NCBI GenBank assembly: GCA_020635795.1
Contig: JACJZD010000001.1
Coordinates: 505,001-569,000 of the forward strand
DNA: 64,000 nt
Source of the DNA: Flavobacteriales bacterium
GTDB lineage: Bacteria > Bacteroidota > Bacteroidia > Flavobacteriales_E > Vicingaceae
Direction of reading: 5' to 3'
A program made the translations under genes and the position numbers. Shown one piece after another: positions 26,530-34,747 of this stretch (the stretch's first letter is position 1; each line of letters starts with the position of its first letter). The notes beneath the pieces are model-generated. The model saw only the letters and a list, made by a program, of their open reading frames with translations, was not told the DNA's origin and ran no database searches.

Positions 26530-26581
26530 TCCGAATAAATGCAATTGCATTTATTCGCACTATGTGTTTAACCCAAATTTA
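26526..26581 (-). promoter_or_regulatory. Palindromic leader element, copy 1, with -7 box
   Basis: On the minus strand the order is TAAATTTG (26581-26574, a TAnnTTTG box), TTAAAC, AGTG, then a perfect 26-base palindrome at 26557-26532 (arms CGAATAAATGCAA / TTGCATTTATTCG), then GATGTT and the gene start at 26518. RNA would start near 26567, placing the palindrome in the leader. A second copy of the same arrangement lies at 53577-53633. Confidence 0.65.
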
Positions 26582-26629
26582 GTAATTCAATCGGACTTTT
26601 AGTGCTTTAGAAAAAATATAATAGTTGTA

Positions 26630-27076
26630 TTAATACTCTTCGACAGGCTCAGAGTGACATAAAACCAATCTCGAATTTTTGTAATCTATTACCGCATGGT
26701 AATCGTGTAAAATATCGCCACCTAAAATGCCATCAATTGGCGAGAGCCCAATTTTTTGGTACGATTGGTTTACATGGTGTAGGTTTAAGAGCGTGGCTTC
26801 GTAGTTGTTGAGCATTAAACCATTAAGGTTTAAATGTTCTAACATCACTTTTTTACTGGTCATTGTATTTGTTCCTAAACCAGAAGAGAGTTTATCTTGT
26901 TCTGTAAGGTTGTTGTGTCCAATAAAATCAACAATACGGGTTTCATCAAAAACCGATCGGCTTGCTCCAGTATCAATAATCAGTAAAGCGTCTTTACCGT
27001 TAATTTGTATTGTGGTTAACAAATGGAAACCATCGTCTTCAATGGCTTGTATGGTTATGGGTAGGGTGGTGGTCAT
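26630..27076 (-). CDS. Retropepsin-like aspartyl protease
   Basis: A 148-residue single-domain protein with the pepsin/retropepsin active-site motif IIDTGASRSV (Asp near residue 34) and a second family landmark, IDGILGGDIL, near residue 115. Proteins of this kind act as homodimers; physiological substrates in bacteria are mostly unknown. There is no signal peptide, so a cytoplasmic location is likely. The last nine residues (CHSEPVEEY) are encoded by a copy of the intergenic CTTCGACAGGCTCAG repeat, which has evidently replaced the original end of the gene. Transcribed downstream of mdh. Confidence 0.85.
   Translation of the reverse strand: MTTTLPITIQAIEDDGFHLLTTIQINGKDALLIIDTGASRSVFDETRIVDFIGHNNLTEQDKLSSGLGTNTMTSKKVMLEHLNLNGLMLNNYEATLLNLHHVNQSYQKIGLSPIDGILGGDILHDYHAVIDYKNSRLVLCHSEPVEEY
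26637..26660. repeat. Single copy of the CTTCGACAGGCTCAG repeat inside a gene end
   Basis: CTCTTCGACAGGCTCAGAGT, then GACA, matches the right arm of the element at 9948-9971 except for one base in the core. It encodes the C-terminal CHSEPVEE of the aspartyl protease. Confidence 0.8.
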
Positions 27077-27085
27077 GTTTTGGAT

Positions 27086-27146
27086 GTCAGAAGTCAGAAG
27101 ACCGAAGATGGAAGTTGTTTCTGCTAAACTTCTATCTTCGGTCTTC
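27086..27146. repeat. GAAGTCAGAAG-type repeat forming a 20-bp hairpin
   Basis: The arms at 27097-27116 and 27127-27146 (GAAGACCGAAGAT...ATCTTCGGTCTTC) are complementary at 19 of 20 positions. The left arm is preceded by GTCAGAAGTCAGAAG, the motif also found at 48711-48740 and 63807-63863. It separates mdh from the protease gene. Confidence 0.75.
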
Positions 27147-27161
27147 CCGCTTCAAACTTTT

Positions 27162-28097
27162 TTATGCTAAAACTCCAGCTAAATCGCCGTTAACAACTCT
27201 AACAGCATCAGCACTTTCTTTAAATTTAGCTTTTTCAGCATCGTTTAATTCAATTTCAACAATTTTTTCGATACCACCTTTACCTAAAATTACAGGAGCA
27301 CCTAAACAAATGTCAGACTGGCCATATTCGCCATTTAACATTACTGAACAAGGAACCATTTTTTTCTGGTCGCAAGCAATTGCTTGAACTATTGCAGAAA
27401 CTGCAGCACCCGGAGCATACCAAGCACTTGTTCCTAAATAAGCAGTTAATGTAGCACCACCTACTTTAGTGTCTTGTGCAACTTGATCTAATCTATCAGC
27501 AGTTAAAAATTTATTTACAGGCACACCGTTTCTTACAGCTAAACGGGTTAATGGTAACATACCAGTATCGCTATGTGCAGCTATAACCATTCCGCTAACA
27601 TCAGAAGCTGGGCAACCTAAAGCCTCGCTTAAACGGTAGTTAAAACGTGCGCTATCTAAAGCACCACCCATTCCAATAATTTTGTGTTGTGGGTGTTTTG
27701 TAGCTTTGTGTACCAAGTAAGTCATGGTATCCATTGGGTTACTTACTACAATTAGAATTACGTTTGGCGAATGTTTAATTAAGTTTTCAGCAACCGAACG
27801 AACTATACCAGCATTGATACCGATTAATTCCTCGCGAGTCATACCTGGTTTACGAGGAATACCACTAGTAATTACAGCGATGTCGCTACCTGCAGTTTTT
27901 GAATAATCGTTAGTGCTACCAACAATTTTAGTGTCAAAACCATTTAACGATGCACATTGCATTAAATCCATTGCTTTACCTTCAGCAAAATTTTCTTTAA
28001 TGTCAACTAAAACTACTTCCGATGCAAAATTTTTAATAGCAATGTATTCAGCACAACTAGCGCCTACTGCACCTGCTCCTACCACTGTAACTTTCAT
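27162..28097 (-). CDS. mdh: Malate dehydrogenase (NAD-dependent, LDH-like type)
   Basis: A 311-residue TCA-cycle enzyme interconverting malate and oxaloacetate. The NAD-binding GAGAVGASCAEYIA is at residues 7-20 with the ribose-binding Asp at VLVDIKE. SGIPRKPGMTREELI carries the Arg residues of the mobile substrate loop, VVSNPMDTMTYL is conserved, and the catalytic His is in VIAAHSDTGMLPL. The active-site loop with IPRKPGMTR supports malate rather than lactate. Length is standard. Confidence 0.95.
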   Translation of the reverse strand: MKVTVVGAGAVGASCAEYIAIKNFASEVVLVDIKENFAEGKAMDLMQCASLNGFDTKIVGSTNDYSKTAGSDIAVITSGIPRKPGMTREELIGINAGIVRSVAENLIKHSPNVILIVVSNPMDTMTYLVHKATKHPQHKIIGMGGALDSARFNYRLSEALGCPASDVSGMVIAAHSDTGMLPLTRLAVRNGVPVNKFLTADRLDQVAQDTKVGGATLTAYLGTSAWYAPGAAVSAIVQAIACDQKKMVPCSVMLNGEYGQSDICLGAPVILGKGGIEKIVEIELNDAEKAKFKESADAVRVVNGDLAGVLA

Positions 28098-28268
28098 AAT
28101 GTGTTATTTTTTAAGATGAATTTATTGATTTTTTTGGAACGCTAAATTACTGAATTAAAAGTGTTCTTCAAAAAAATGTTGGACATAAATACAACTAATT
28201 TGTATCGATAAATCTATTAGATTGGTCTATTTTATTTTTTATTACTTAGCATTAAAGAATGATTTATT

Positions 28269-28276
28269 TACATTTG
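28269..28276 (+). promoter_or_regulatory. Putative -7 box (TACATTTG) of the amino-acid dehydrogenase gene
   Basis: TACATTTG matches TAnnTTTG 28 bases before the ATG at 28305. The intergenic region between mdh and this gene (207 bases) is divergent and AT-rich; no clear -33 box is seen. Confidence 0.5.
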
Positions 28277-28304
28277 TTTTCTTTAAAAAATTAAGTGATT
28301 TAGA

Positions 28305-29534
28305 ATGAAAGATTTACTGGATAAATTTGAGAATAAAACGCCCGAAATAGTTTTTGAATGGAACGATGCTGAAACTGAAGCACAAGGTTGGGTAGTAATA
28401 AATTCTTTACGTGGAGGTGCTGCAGGGGGTGGTACTCGAATGAGAGCAGGGTTGGATAAAAGAGAGGTGGAGTCGTTAGCTAAAACCATGGAAGTTAAAT
28501 TTACTGTTGCAGGACCAGCTATTGGTGGAGCAAAATCAGGGATAAATTTCGACCCTAACGATCCACGTAAAAATGGGGTATTAAGAAGATGGTATGCTGC
28601 AGTTACACCGTTATTAAAACACTATTATGGTACTGGTGGAGATTTAAATGTGGATGAAATTCATGAAGTTATTCCAATTACCGAAGATTGTGGCGTTTGG
28701 CATCCACAAGAAGGTGTGTTTAACGGGCACTTCCAACCTAGGGAAGCACAAAAAATTCACCGAATTGGACAATTGCGTCAAGGTGTTTTAAAAGTGATAG
28801 AAGATGCTAAGTTTAGTCCAGAAGTGGCTAATAAATATGTTATTGCCGACATGATTACAGGTTATGGTGTTGCCGAATCGGTTAAACATTATTACGAAGT
28901 GTATGGCGGTAATGTGAAAGGAAAACGAGTAATTGTACAAGGTTGGGGAAATGTGGGTTCGGCAGGAGCTTATTATTTAGCACAAGATGGAGCAATAATC
29001 GTTGGTATTATTGATAGAGTGGGAGGATTGATTAAAGAGGAAGGATTTACCTTAGAAGAAATTAGAAAGCTTTTTGTAGATAAAGATGGTAATAAATTAC
29101 ATGCCAACAACATGTTATCGTTTGATGAGGTTAATGCTAAAATTTGGGATGTAAAAGCTGATGTTTTTATTCCTTGTGCGGCATCTCGTTTAATTACGAA
29201 AGACCAAGTGGACAGAATGATTACTGCAGGTATTGAAGTAATTGCTGCCGGAGCAAATGTTCCTTTTGCAGACAAAGAAATCTTTTTCGGTCCTATTGCT
29301 GAATATGCCGATGAAAAAATAAGTATTATACCAGATTTTATCTCAAACTGTGGTATGGCAAGAGTTTTTGCTTATTTAATGAGTAATGATTTGGGTGTTT
29401 TATCTGATGAGGAAATTTTTAAAGATACCTCTGAAACCATTAAAAATGCGTTGAAGAAAGCACATGCAAAAAACAACAGCAAATATCACATTGCAAAAAC
29501 TGCATTCGAAATTGCGTTGAAACAATTAATTTAA
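28305..29534 (+). CDS. Glu/Leu/Phe/Val-type amino-acid dehydrogenase
   Basis: A 409-residue oxidative deaminase of the glutamate dehydrogenase family. The glycine-rich substrate segment RGGAAGGGTRM, the catalytic Lys region GGAKSGINFDP and the Rossmann motif VQGWGNVGSAGAYYLA are visible, plus IPCAASRLIT and AAGANVPF. These convert the amino acid plus NAD(P)+ to the 2-oxo acid plus ammonia. It is somewhat shorter than typical hexameric GDH (~450) and longer than most Leu dehydrogenases (~365), so the substrate (glutamate or a branched-chain amino acid) is undecided. nhaD follows 31 bases downstream. Confidence 0.88.
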   Translation: MKDLLDKFENKTPEIVFEWNDAETEAQGWVVINSLRGGAAGGGTRMRAGLDKREVESLAKTMEVKFTVAGPAIGGAKSGINFDPNDPRKNGVLRRWYAAVTPLLKHYYGTGGDLNVDEIHEVIPITEDCGVWHPQEGVFNGHFQPREAQKIHRIGQLRQGVLKVIEDAKFSPEVANKYVIADMITGYGVAESVKHYYEVYGGNVKGKRVIVQGWGNVGSAGAYYLAQDGAIIVGIIDRVGGLIKEEGFTLEEIRKLFVDKDGNKLHANNMLSFDEVNAKIWDVKADVFIPCAASRLITKDQVDRMITAGIEVIAAGANVPFADKEIFFGPIAEYADEKISIIPDFISNCGMARVFAYLMSNDLGVLSDEEIFKDTSETIKNALKKAHAKNNSKYHIAKTAFEIALKQLI

Positions 29535-29565
29535 ATACATTCGTTAAAAATTTAATTTTAAAAAT

Positions 29566-30933
29566 ATGGAAATATTTATTGTATTAGTATTCATTTTAGG
29601 CTATTTAGCTATTACGTTGGAACATTCTATCAAAGTAGATAAATTGATTCCTGCATTATTAATGATGGCTTTGGCTTGGGCTGGAGTTGCTTTTGGTTTA
29701 GACGGTTTTACTTCTTGGTTTGATTCTCATGCTAACAAAATGTTAGAAGGTTTTGGCGTAATGAACCACGAAGAAAAGTTACATTTATTAGAGGGTACAT
29801 TGTTGCATCATTTTGGTAAAACATGTGAGATTCTAATTTTCTTGGTAGGAGCAATGACTATTGTTGAAATTATTGATCATTTTCAAGGGTTTTCAACCAT
29901 TAAATCATTTGTTAAAACCAACAAAAAAAGAACATTACTTTGGATAGTTTGTATTTTAGGATTTATCTTATCAGCAATTATTGATAACCTTACAGCAACA
30001 ATTGTTTTAATAACTATTTTAAGAAAGTTAGTTCCAGAAAACAAAGACAGAATTTGGTATGCTGGTTTAATTATTATTGCTGCAAATGCTGGTGGAGCTT
30101 GGTCTCCAATTGGTGATGTTACTACAACCATGTTGTGGATGGGTAAAAAAGTAAGTGCTGGAATGTTGGTAGAATATTTAATTGTACCATCTTTACTTTG
30201 TATGGTTGTGCCTGCTTTAATAGCGAGTTTTTTACCAGCATTTAAAGGAACTTTTGATGCTCAAGAAGACGATGCTAAAAATGATAAAAATGGACCTTTA
30301 ATGCTTTATTTGGGATTAGCTTTAATTGTTTTTGTACCAGTATTTAAAACGATTACACATTTACCTCCTTATGTTGGAATGATGTTATCGTTGGGTATCG
30401 TTTCATTAGTGGCTGAAATTATTAGTAACCGAAAATTCAGTATTACAAGTATTGAAGCAGAAGAAAATAGTAGTGAAGCAGCAGGGCATAAATTGAGCCC
30501 TACATTTAAAGCATTAACGAAGATTGAAATGCCATCTATCTTATTCTTTTTAGGTATTTTAATGACAGTTGCGGCATTGGAATCGTTAGGATTAATATTC
30601 ACTTTCGGACAAAGTGTACAAGCATCGATGGATCCAAACATTTTTGTATTGTTGATTGGTGCAGGTTCAGCAGTAATAGATAATGTTCCATTAGTTGCAG
30701 CAAGTATGGGTATGTTTGATATGGCGGTTTATCCTTTAGATAATCATATCTGGCATTTCATTGCTTATGCTGCTGGTACTGGAGGTAGTATGTTAATTAT
30801 TGGTTCCGCTGCTGGTGTAGTTGCTATGGGCATGGAAAAAATATCTTTTTTCTGGTATCTTAAAAGCATAGCTTGGTTAGCAGCTATAGGTTATTTAGCT
30901 GGTTTTGGATTTATGACACTATTTCATTCGTAA
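29566..30933 (+). CDS. nhaD: Na+/H+ antiporter NhaD
   Basis: A 455-residue inner-membrane antiporter of the ion transporter superfamily. About a dozen hydrophobic helices are visible. Landmarks are LSAIIDNLTATIVLITILRKLV, NAGGAWSPIGDVTTTMLW (a conserved loop with the acidic Asp) and, in the second half, GAGSAVIDNVPLVAASMGM with AYAAGTGGSMLIIGSAAG. It exchanges cytoplasmic Na+ or Li+ for protons, in keeping with a saline habitat. It may be co-transcribed with the dehydrogenase upstream. Confidence 0.93.
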   Translation: MEIFIVLVFILGYLAITLEHSIKVDKLIPALLMMALAWAGVAFGLDGFTSWFDSHANKMLEGFGVMNHEEKLHLLEGTLLHHFGKTCEILIFLVGAMTIVEIIDHFQGFSTIKSFVKTNKKRTLLWIVCILGFILSAIIDNLTATIVLITILRKLVPENKDRIWYAGLIIIAANAGGAWSPIGDVTTTMLWMGKKVSAGMLVEYLIVPSLLCMVVPALIASFLPAFKGTFDAQEDDAKNDKNGPLMLYLGLALIVFVPVFKTITHLPPYVGMMLSLGIVSLVAEIISNRKFSITSIEAEENSSEAAGHKLSPTFKALTKIEMPSILFFLGILMTVAALESLGLIFTFGQSVQASMDPNIFVLLIGAGSAVIDNVPLVAASMGMFDMAVYPLDNHIWHFIAYAAGTGGSMLIIGSAAGVVAMGMEKISFFWYLKSIAWLAAIGYLAGFGFMTLFHS

Positions 30934-30953
30934 TTTTAACATGAAGATTAAAT

Positions 30954-30986
30954 AAAAAAAGCTGTACAAAATGTACAGCTTTTTTT
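30954..30986. terminator. Bidirectional terminator after nhaD
   Basis: GCTGTACA (30961-30968) pairs with TGTACAGC (30972-30979) over a 3-base loop, with seven A before and seven T after. It lies between two convergent genes. Confidence 0.92.
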
Positions 30987-30988
30987 AT

Positions 30989-32869
30989 TTAATCTAATTG
31001 CTCATATATCGAATTATTGCTTTTGAATTCGGGTACTAATAATTTCATTTGTTTAACAATTATTTTGTTATCTTGACTTTCAAATGAAGCTATAAGCTCA
31101 TTAATTTTAGTATTAATTTCTTCAAAATCATATTCTTTAACCTTAGCTATCAAAATTTGTTTATGATGTGTAGGTAAGGTGTTTTCTTCGTTTGCTAATA
31201 ATTCTTCGTATAGTTTTTCTCCAGGTCGCAGTCCTGTGAAAGTTATTTTTATGTCCTTATCTAAGGTTAAACCAGATAACTTAATCATCTTTTTAGCTAA
31301 GTCAAGTATTTTTACCGACTCACCCATGTCAAAGATGAATATTTCACCACCATGACCTGATGTTCCTGCTTCTAACACCAATTGACAAGCTTCTGGTATG
31401 GTCATAAAGAAACGGGTAATATCAGGGTGTGTTATAGTAACTGGACCACCATTTTCTATCTGTTGTCTAAACCTAGGTATTACAGACCCATTTGAACCCA
31501 ATACATTTCCAAATCGTGTTGTAATAAATTTGGTTGTAGATGTTTTACTAAGCGACTGCGTATAGATTTCGGCAATTCGTTTACTTGCACCCATAACATT
31601 TGTTGGATTTACAGCCTTATCGGTTGAAACCATTACAAATTTTTCTACCTTATATTTTACTGATAAATCGGCACAGTTTTTTGTTCCAAACACGTTGGTT
31701 AAAATTGACTCCGAAGGGTTGTTTTCCATCATGGGAACATGTTTGTAAGCTGCAGCATGGAAAACAATTTCGGGTTGAAATGTACGGAATAGATTTTCTA
31801 AACGCTCAGTATTTCTAATATCACCAATTACTATTTCATAAGAAACTTTATTGTGATCATCATTCAACTCCATCTCCATATCATACAGAGGTGATTCAGC
31901 TTGGTCGAGTAGTATTATTTTCTTAGGATTAAAATTGATTATTTGACGAACAATTTCACTGCCAATACTTCCTGCAGCACCTGTTACTAATATGGTTTTG
32001 TTAGAAAGTTGATTCTTAATATTCTCAATGTTTAATTGTATTGGATCACGTTCCAACAGCTCTTCAATTTGAATTTTTTTAATCTGTTTGAAACTTAATT
32101 CTCCATTAATCCAATCGGTAACAGGGGGTACATTTAAAACTTTGGTATCGTAATTCAAACAAATGTCAACCAAATTCTTTTTACGTTCTGGAGAGATATT
32201 TTGAACAGAAATTACAACTTGGGCAACATCATTTTTACTCAATAAATCATCTAATTTTTTAAAAGAAACAATAGGAATTCCTTCTAATATTTTTCCTTCT
32301 TTTTTGTGGTCATCATCAATAAAAGCAAGTACTTTGTATTTTAGCCCTGCATCTCTATCAAGTGTTCTTTTGGTGATAATACCAGATTCGCCAGCACCAA
32401 AAATAATTACGTTACGTTTTTCTCGATAAGGGTTTACAATTTCAGTATATAGGGCTTTAAATACCACACGCAGAATAATCATCAAAAAAAGAGTTGACAT
32501 ATAGTCAATAATGATGATTGAAAATGGGATAGGGAAAGTTTTGTTTATTCCAAAATAAAACAATAAATTGACTAAAACATAGAAAATACTTCCAATAGTA
32601 ATAACAATAAAAATACGTTGAGAATCTTTTGAACTAGTATGTTTTACAATTCCTTTGTAGGTTTTAGAAAAGAAAAAACTTAACGCTCTTACTCCTAAAA
32701 CTATTCCAAAAACTAAAGGAAAATCTACTATAGCGGTATCTGGAATGGAAAAGTTAAAACGAACTAAATACGCTAAAATCAATGAGAAAAAACAAATGAC
32801 TACATCAATAAAGAAAATAATCCATCGTGGAATATTGTGTTGAAATAGTATTCTAATGGGGTTAGTCAT
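30989..32869 (-). CDS. Membrane nucleotide-sugar 4,6-dehydratase (PglF/CapD-like)
   Basis: A 626-residue protein: four N-terminal transmembrane helices (to ~residue 140), a nucleotide-binding domain (IIFGAGESGIITKRTL), and a C-terminal SDR domain with VTGAAGSIGSEIVRQI, the VSTDKAVNPTNVMGASKR region that replaces Tyr with the Asp-Lys pair of PglF-type enzymes, and TRFGNVLGSNGSVI. It most likely dehydrates UDP-GlcNAc to the 4-keto-6-deoxy sugar. It is the last gene of the polysaccharide cluster, 69 bases after the sugar transferase, with an aminotransferase nearby to use its product. Confidence 0.92.
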   Translation of the reverse strand: MTNPIRILFQHNIPRWIIFFIDVVICFFSLILAYLVRFNFSIPDTAIVDFPLVFGIVLGVRALSFFFSKTYKGIVKHTSSKDSQRIFIVITIGSIFYVLVNLLFYFGINKTFPIPFSIIIIDYMSTLFLMIILRVVFKALYTEIVNPYREKRNVIIFGAGESGIITKRTLDRDAGLKYKVLAFIDDDHKKEGKILEGIPIVSFKKLDDLLSKNDVAQVVISVQNISPERKKNLVDICLNYDTKVLNVPPVTDWINGELSFKQIKKIQIEELLERDPIQLNIENIKNQLSNKTILVTGAAGSIGSEIVRQIINFNPKKIILLDQAESPLYDMEMELNDDHNKVSYEIVIGDIRNTERLENLFRTFQPEIVFHAAAYKHVPMMENNPSESILTNVFGTKNCADLSVKYKVEKFVMVSTDKAVNPTNVMGASKRIAEIYTQSLSKTSTTKFITTRFGNVLGSNGSVIPRFRQQIENGGPVTITHPDITRFFMTIPEACQLVLEAGTSGHGGEIFIFDMGESVKILDLAKKMIKLSGLTLDKDIKITFTGLRPGEKLYEELLANEENTLPTHHKQILIAKVKEYDFEEINTKINELIASFESQDNKIIVKQMKLLVPEFKSNNSIYEQLD

Positions 32870-32938
32870 TGTTGGGTTTTGACCGTAAAGATAATTATAA
32901 ATTTTTCTTGTAACTGTTATAAAAATGAAAGGATAGTA

Positions 32939-33535
32939 TTAATGGCTCCCAAAAATTTTACCAATGGTTTTAATAATAATCTTAAAATCAGTTAATACAC
33001 TATATTCTTCAATGTATTTAAGGTTGATTTTTAATTTCGCAGGCATTACTTCGTTTATATAAGTTTGTTCTGGATTATCAGATTTACCTAGCAATTCATT
33101 TTCATTAAAATATTCGATACTAGCATAGTCGGTTATGCCTGGTTTTACCAGTAAAACACGTTGTTGTTCTTTACTATACATGTCAACATATTTTCTTACT
33201 TCGGGTCGGGGTCCAACCAAACTCATATCGCCAATAAAAACATTTATAAGTTGAGGTAATTCGTCCAATTTATATTTTCGGAGGTAATATCCAATAGATG
33301 TTATTCTTGGGTCTCTTCCTCCAACGGTTAATAGACCTTTTTTGTCAGAATCAGGTTTCATTGTTCTAAACTTATAGAGCCCAAATTCTTTATTGCTTTT
33401 TCCGACTCTAATTTGCTGGTAAAATATTCCTCCTTTGGAATCAATTACAATTATTAATCCTATCAAAATAAAAAATGGTAGGAGTATCAACAATCCAAAA
33501 AAAGAGAAGAAGATATCAAATAACCGTTTTATCAT
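32939..33535 (-). CDS. Initiating phosphoglycosyl transferase (PglC-like)
   Basis: A 198-residue monotopic membrane transferase. The N-terminal hydrophobic re-entrant helix (MIKRLFDIFFSFFGLLILLPFFIL) is followed by FRTM, the catalytic Asp-Glu pair in KYKLDELPQLINVF, and GDMSLVGPRPEV. It moves a phospho-sugar from a UDP-sugar to undecaprenyl phosphate and so begins the lipid-linked glycan. At ~200 residues it is the minimal PglC form, without the CapD-like membrane part of WbaP. It overlaps the upstream aminotransferase gene by 4 bases. Confidence 0.94.
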   Translation of the reverse strand: MIKRLFDIFFSFFGLLILLPFFILIGLIIVIDSKGGIFYQQIRVGKSNKEFGLYKFRTMKPDSDKKGLLTVGGRDPRITSIGYYLRKYKLDELPQLINVFIGDMSLVGPRPEVRKYVDMYSKEQQRVLLVKPGITDYASIEYFNENELLGKSDNPEQTYINEVMPAKLKINLKYIEEYSVLTDFKIIIKTIGKIFGSH

Positions 33536-34746
33536 GCTAGAACTTTCTCCACCGATTTTATAACAGCGTTTAATACTGTATTTACCATTTCATCAGTTAA
33601 ATCGTAAAAAATGGGTAATGAAATTTCTCTCGAATAATTATCTAATGTTATTTGGTAATTATTAATGTCATAACCTAAATCTTTGTAAAAACTCATACTA
33701 GGAACAGGTAGGAAATGAACATTAACCGAAACATCTTTATCGAAAATTTCTTTGATAATTTCATCTCGTTGAAATTCAGTTATTCCTACAATTCTAAGCG
33801 GATACAAGTGATAACAACTTTCTATTGAATTGTTTTCAGATTTAAAAATGGGTAATTGAGCCCAGTCGTATTTGCCAAGTATCTTAGAATAGGTGTCGCA
33901 GATGTTTTTACGTTTTGGTAATGTTTCACTATCGTATCGTTCTAATTCTACCTGACCTATGGCAGCCATAATATCAGTCATGTTACATTTATAACCAGCT
34001 TCTACAATATCATAACGCCAGTTTCCTTTTTGAGTTTTTGCCAAGGCATCTTTGTTTTGCCCATGCAATGTTTTTATACATAACTGATTGTATATTTCTT
34101 GATTGTCAAATGGAGTAGGCAAATTAAGTGTTATAGCACCACCTTCAGCAGTTGTTAAGTTTTTTACCGCATGAAATGAGAAAACAGAAACATCTGTTAA
34201 AGAACCAGCTCTTTTTCCTTTATACCAAGCTCCAAAGGAGTGAGCAGAATCTGATAATACCAAAATTCTACCGAGTTGTTTTTGTTCGTTAGAATTAGCA
34301 ATAAATTGTTTTTGGTGTTTTTTAACCAATTCGTTTATTGCATCATAATCGCAAGGTAACCCACCAAAATCAACAGGCATTATTACTTTGGTTTTTGGTG
34401 TAATGGCTTTTTCAATTGCAGCAACATTAATGTTAAAATCATCAGCATTTACATCAACAAAAATTGGTTTTGCACCACAATGAATGACCACATTTGCTGT
34501 TGCGGAGTAGGTATAAGCAGGTAAAATAACTTCATCACCTTCTTTTACCCCAAACCAACGTAAAATAATTTCTAGTCCAGCAGTAGCGCTATTTAAACAT
34601 AAGGTGTTTTTATTGCCACAATATTCCGAAATTTCTTTTTCAAATTGTTTTGTGCGTGGACCAGTAGTTATCCAACCCGATTGAAGTACTTTGGTTACTT
34701 CTTCAATAACTTTTTGATTGATATGAGGAGGTGAAAATGGTATCAT
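33532..34746 (-). CDS. DegT/DnrJ/EryC1-family sugar aminotransferase (PglE-like)
   Basis: A 404-residue PLP enzyme. The internal aldimine Lys is in VFSFHAVKNLTTAEGG; other landmarks are SGWITTGPRTKQFE, LNSATAGLEII, ILPAYTYSAT, and SDSAHSFGA. It would aminate a 4-keto (or 3-keto) nucleotide sugar, probably the product of the PglF-like dehydratase, giving an amino-deoxy sugar. Its 4-base overlap with the PglC-like gene suggests coupled translation. An insertion around residues 145-160 (HQKQFIANSNEQKQLG) lengthens it relative to PglE (~385). Confidence 0.9.
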   Translation of the reverse strand: MIPFSPPHINQKVIEEVTKVLQSGWITTGPRTKQFEKEISEYCGNKNTLCLNSATAGLEIILRWFGVKEGDEVILPAYTYSATANVVIHCGAKPIFVDVNADDFNINVAAIEKAITPKTKVIMPVDFGGLPCDYDAINELVKKHQKQFIANSNEQKQLGRILVLSDSAHSFGAWYKGKRAGSLTDVSVFSFHAVKNLTTAEGGAITLNLPTPFDNQEIYNQLCIKTLHGQNKDALAKTQKGNWRYDIVEAGYKCNMTDIMAAIGQVELERYDSETLPKRKNICDTYSKILGKYDWAQLPIFKSENNSIESCYHLYPLRIVGITEFQRDEIIKEIFDKDVSVNVHFLPVPSMSFYKDLGYDINNYQITLDNYSREISLPIFYDLTDEMVNTVLNAVIKSVEKVLA

Positions 34747-34747
34747 A

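Noticed and set aside
25767..26572. Calling the accessory unit a proven integron cassette
   Set aside because: No integrase, attI or cassette array is visible, one core site deviates from GTTRRRY, and the upstream and downstream elements differ; it stays a hypothesis.
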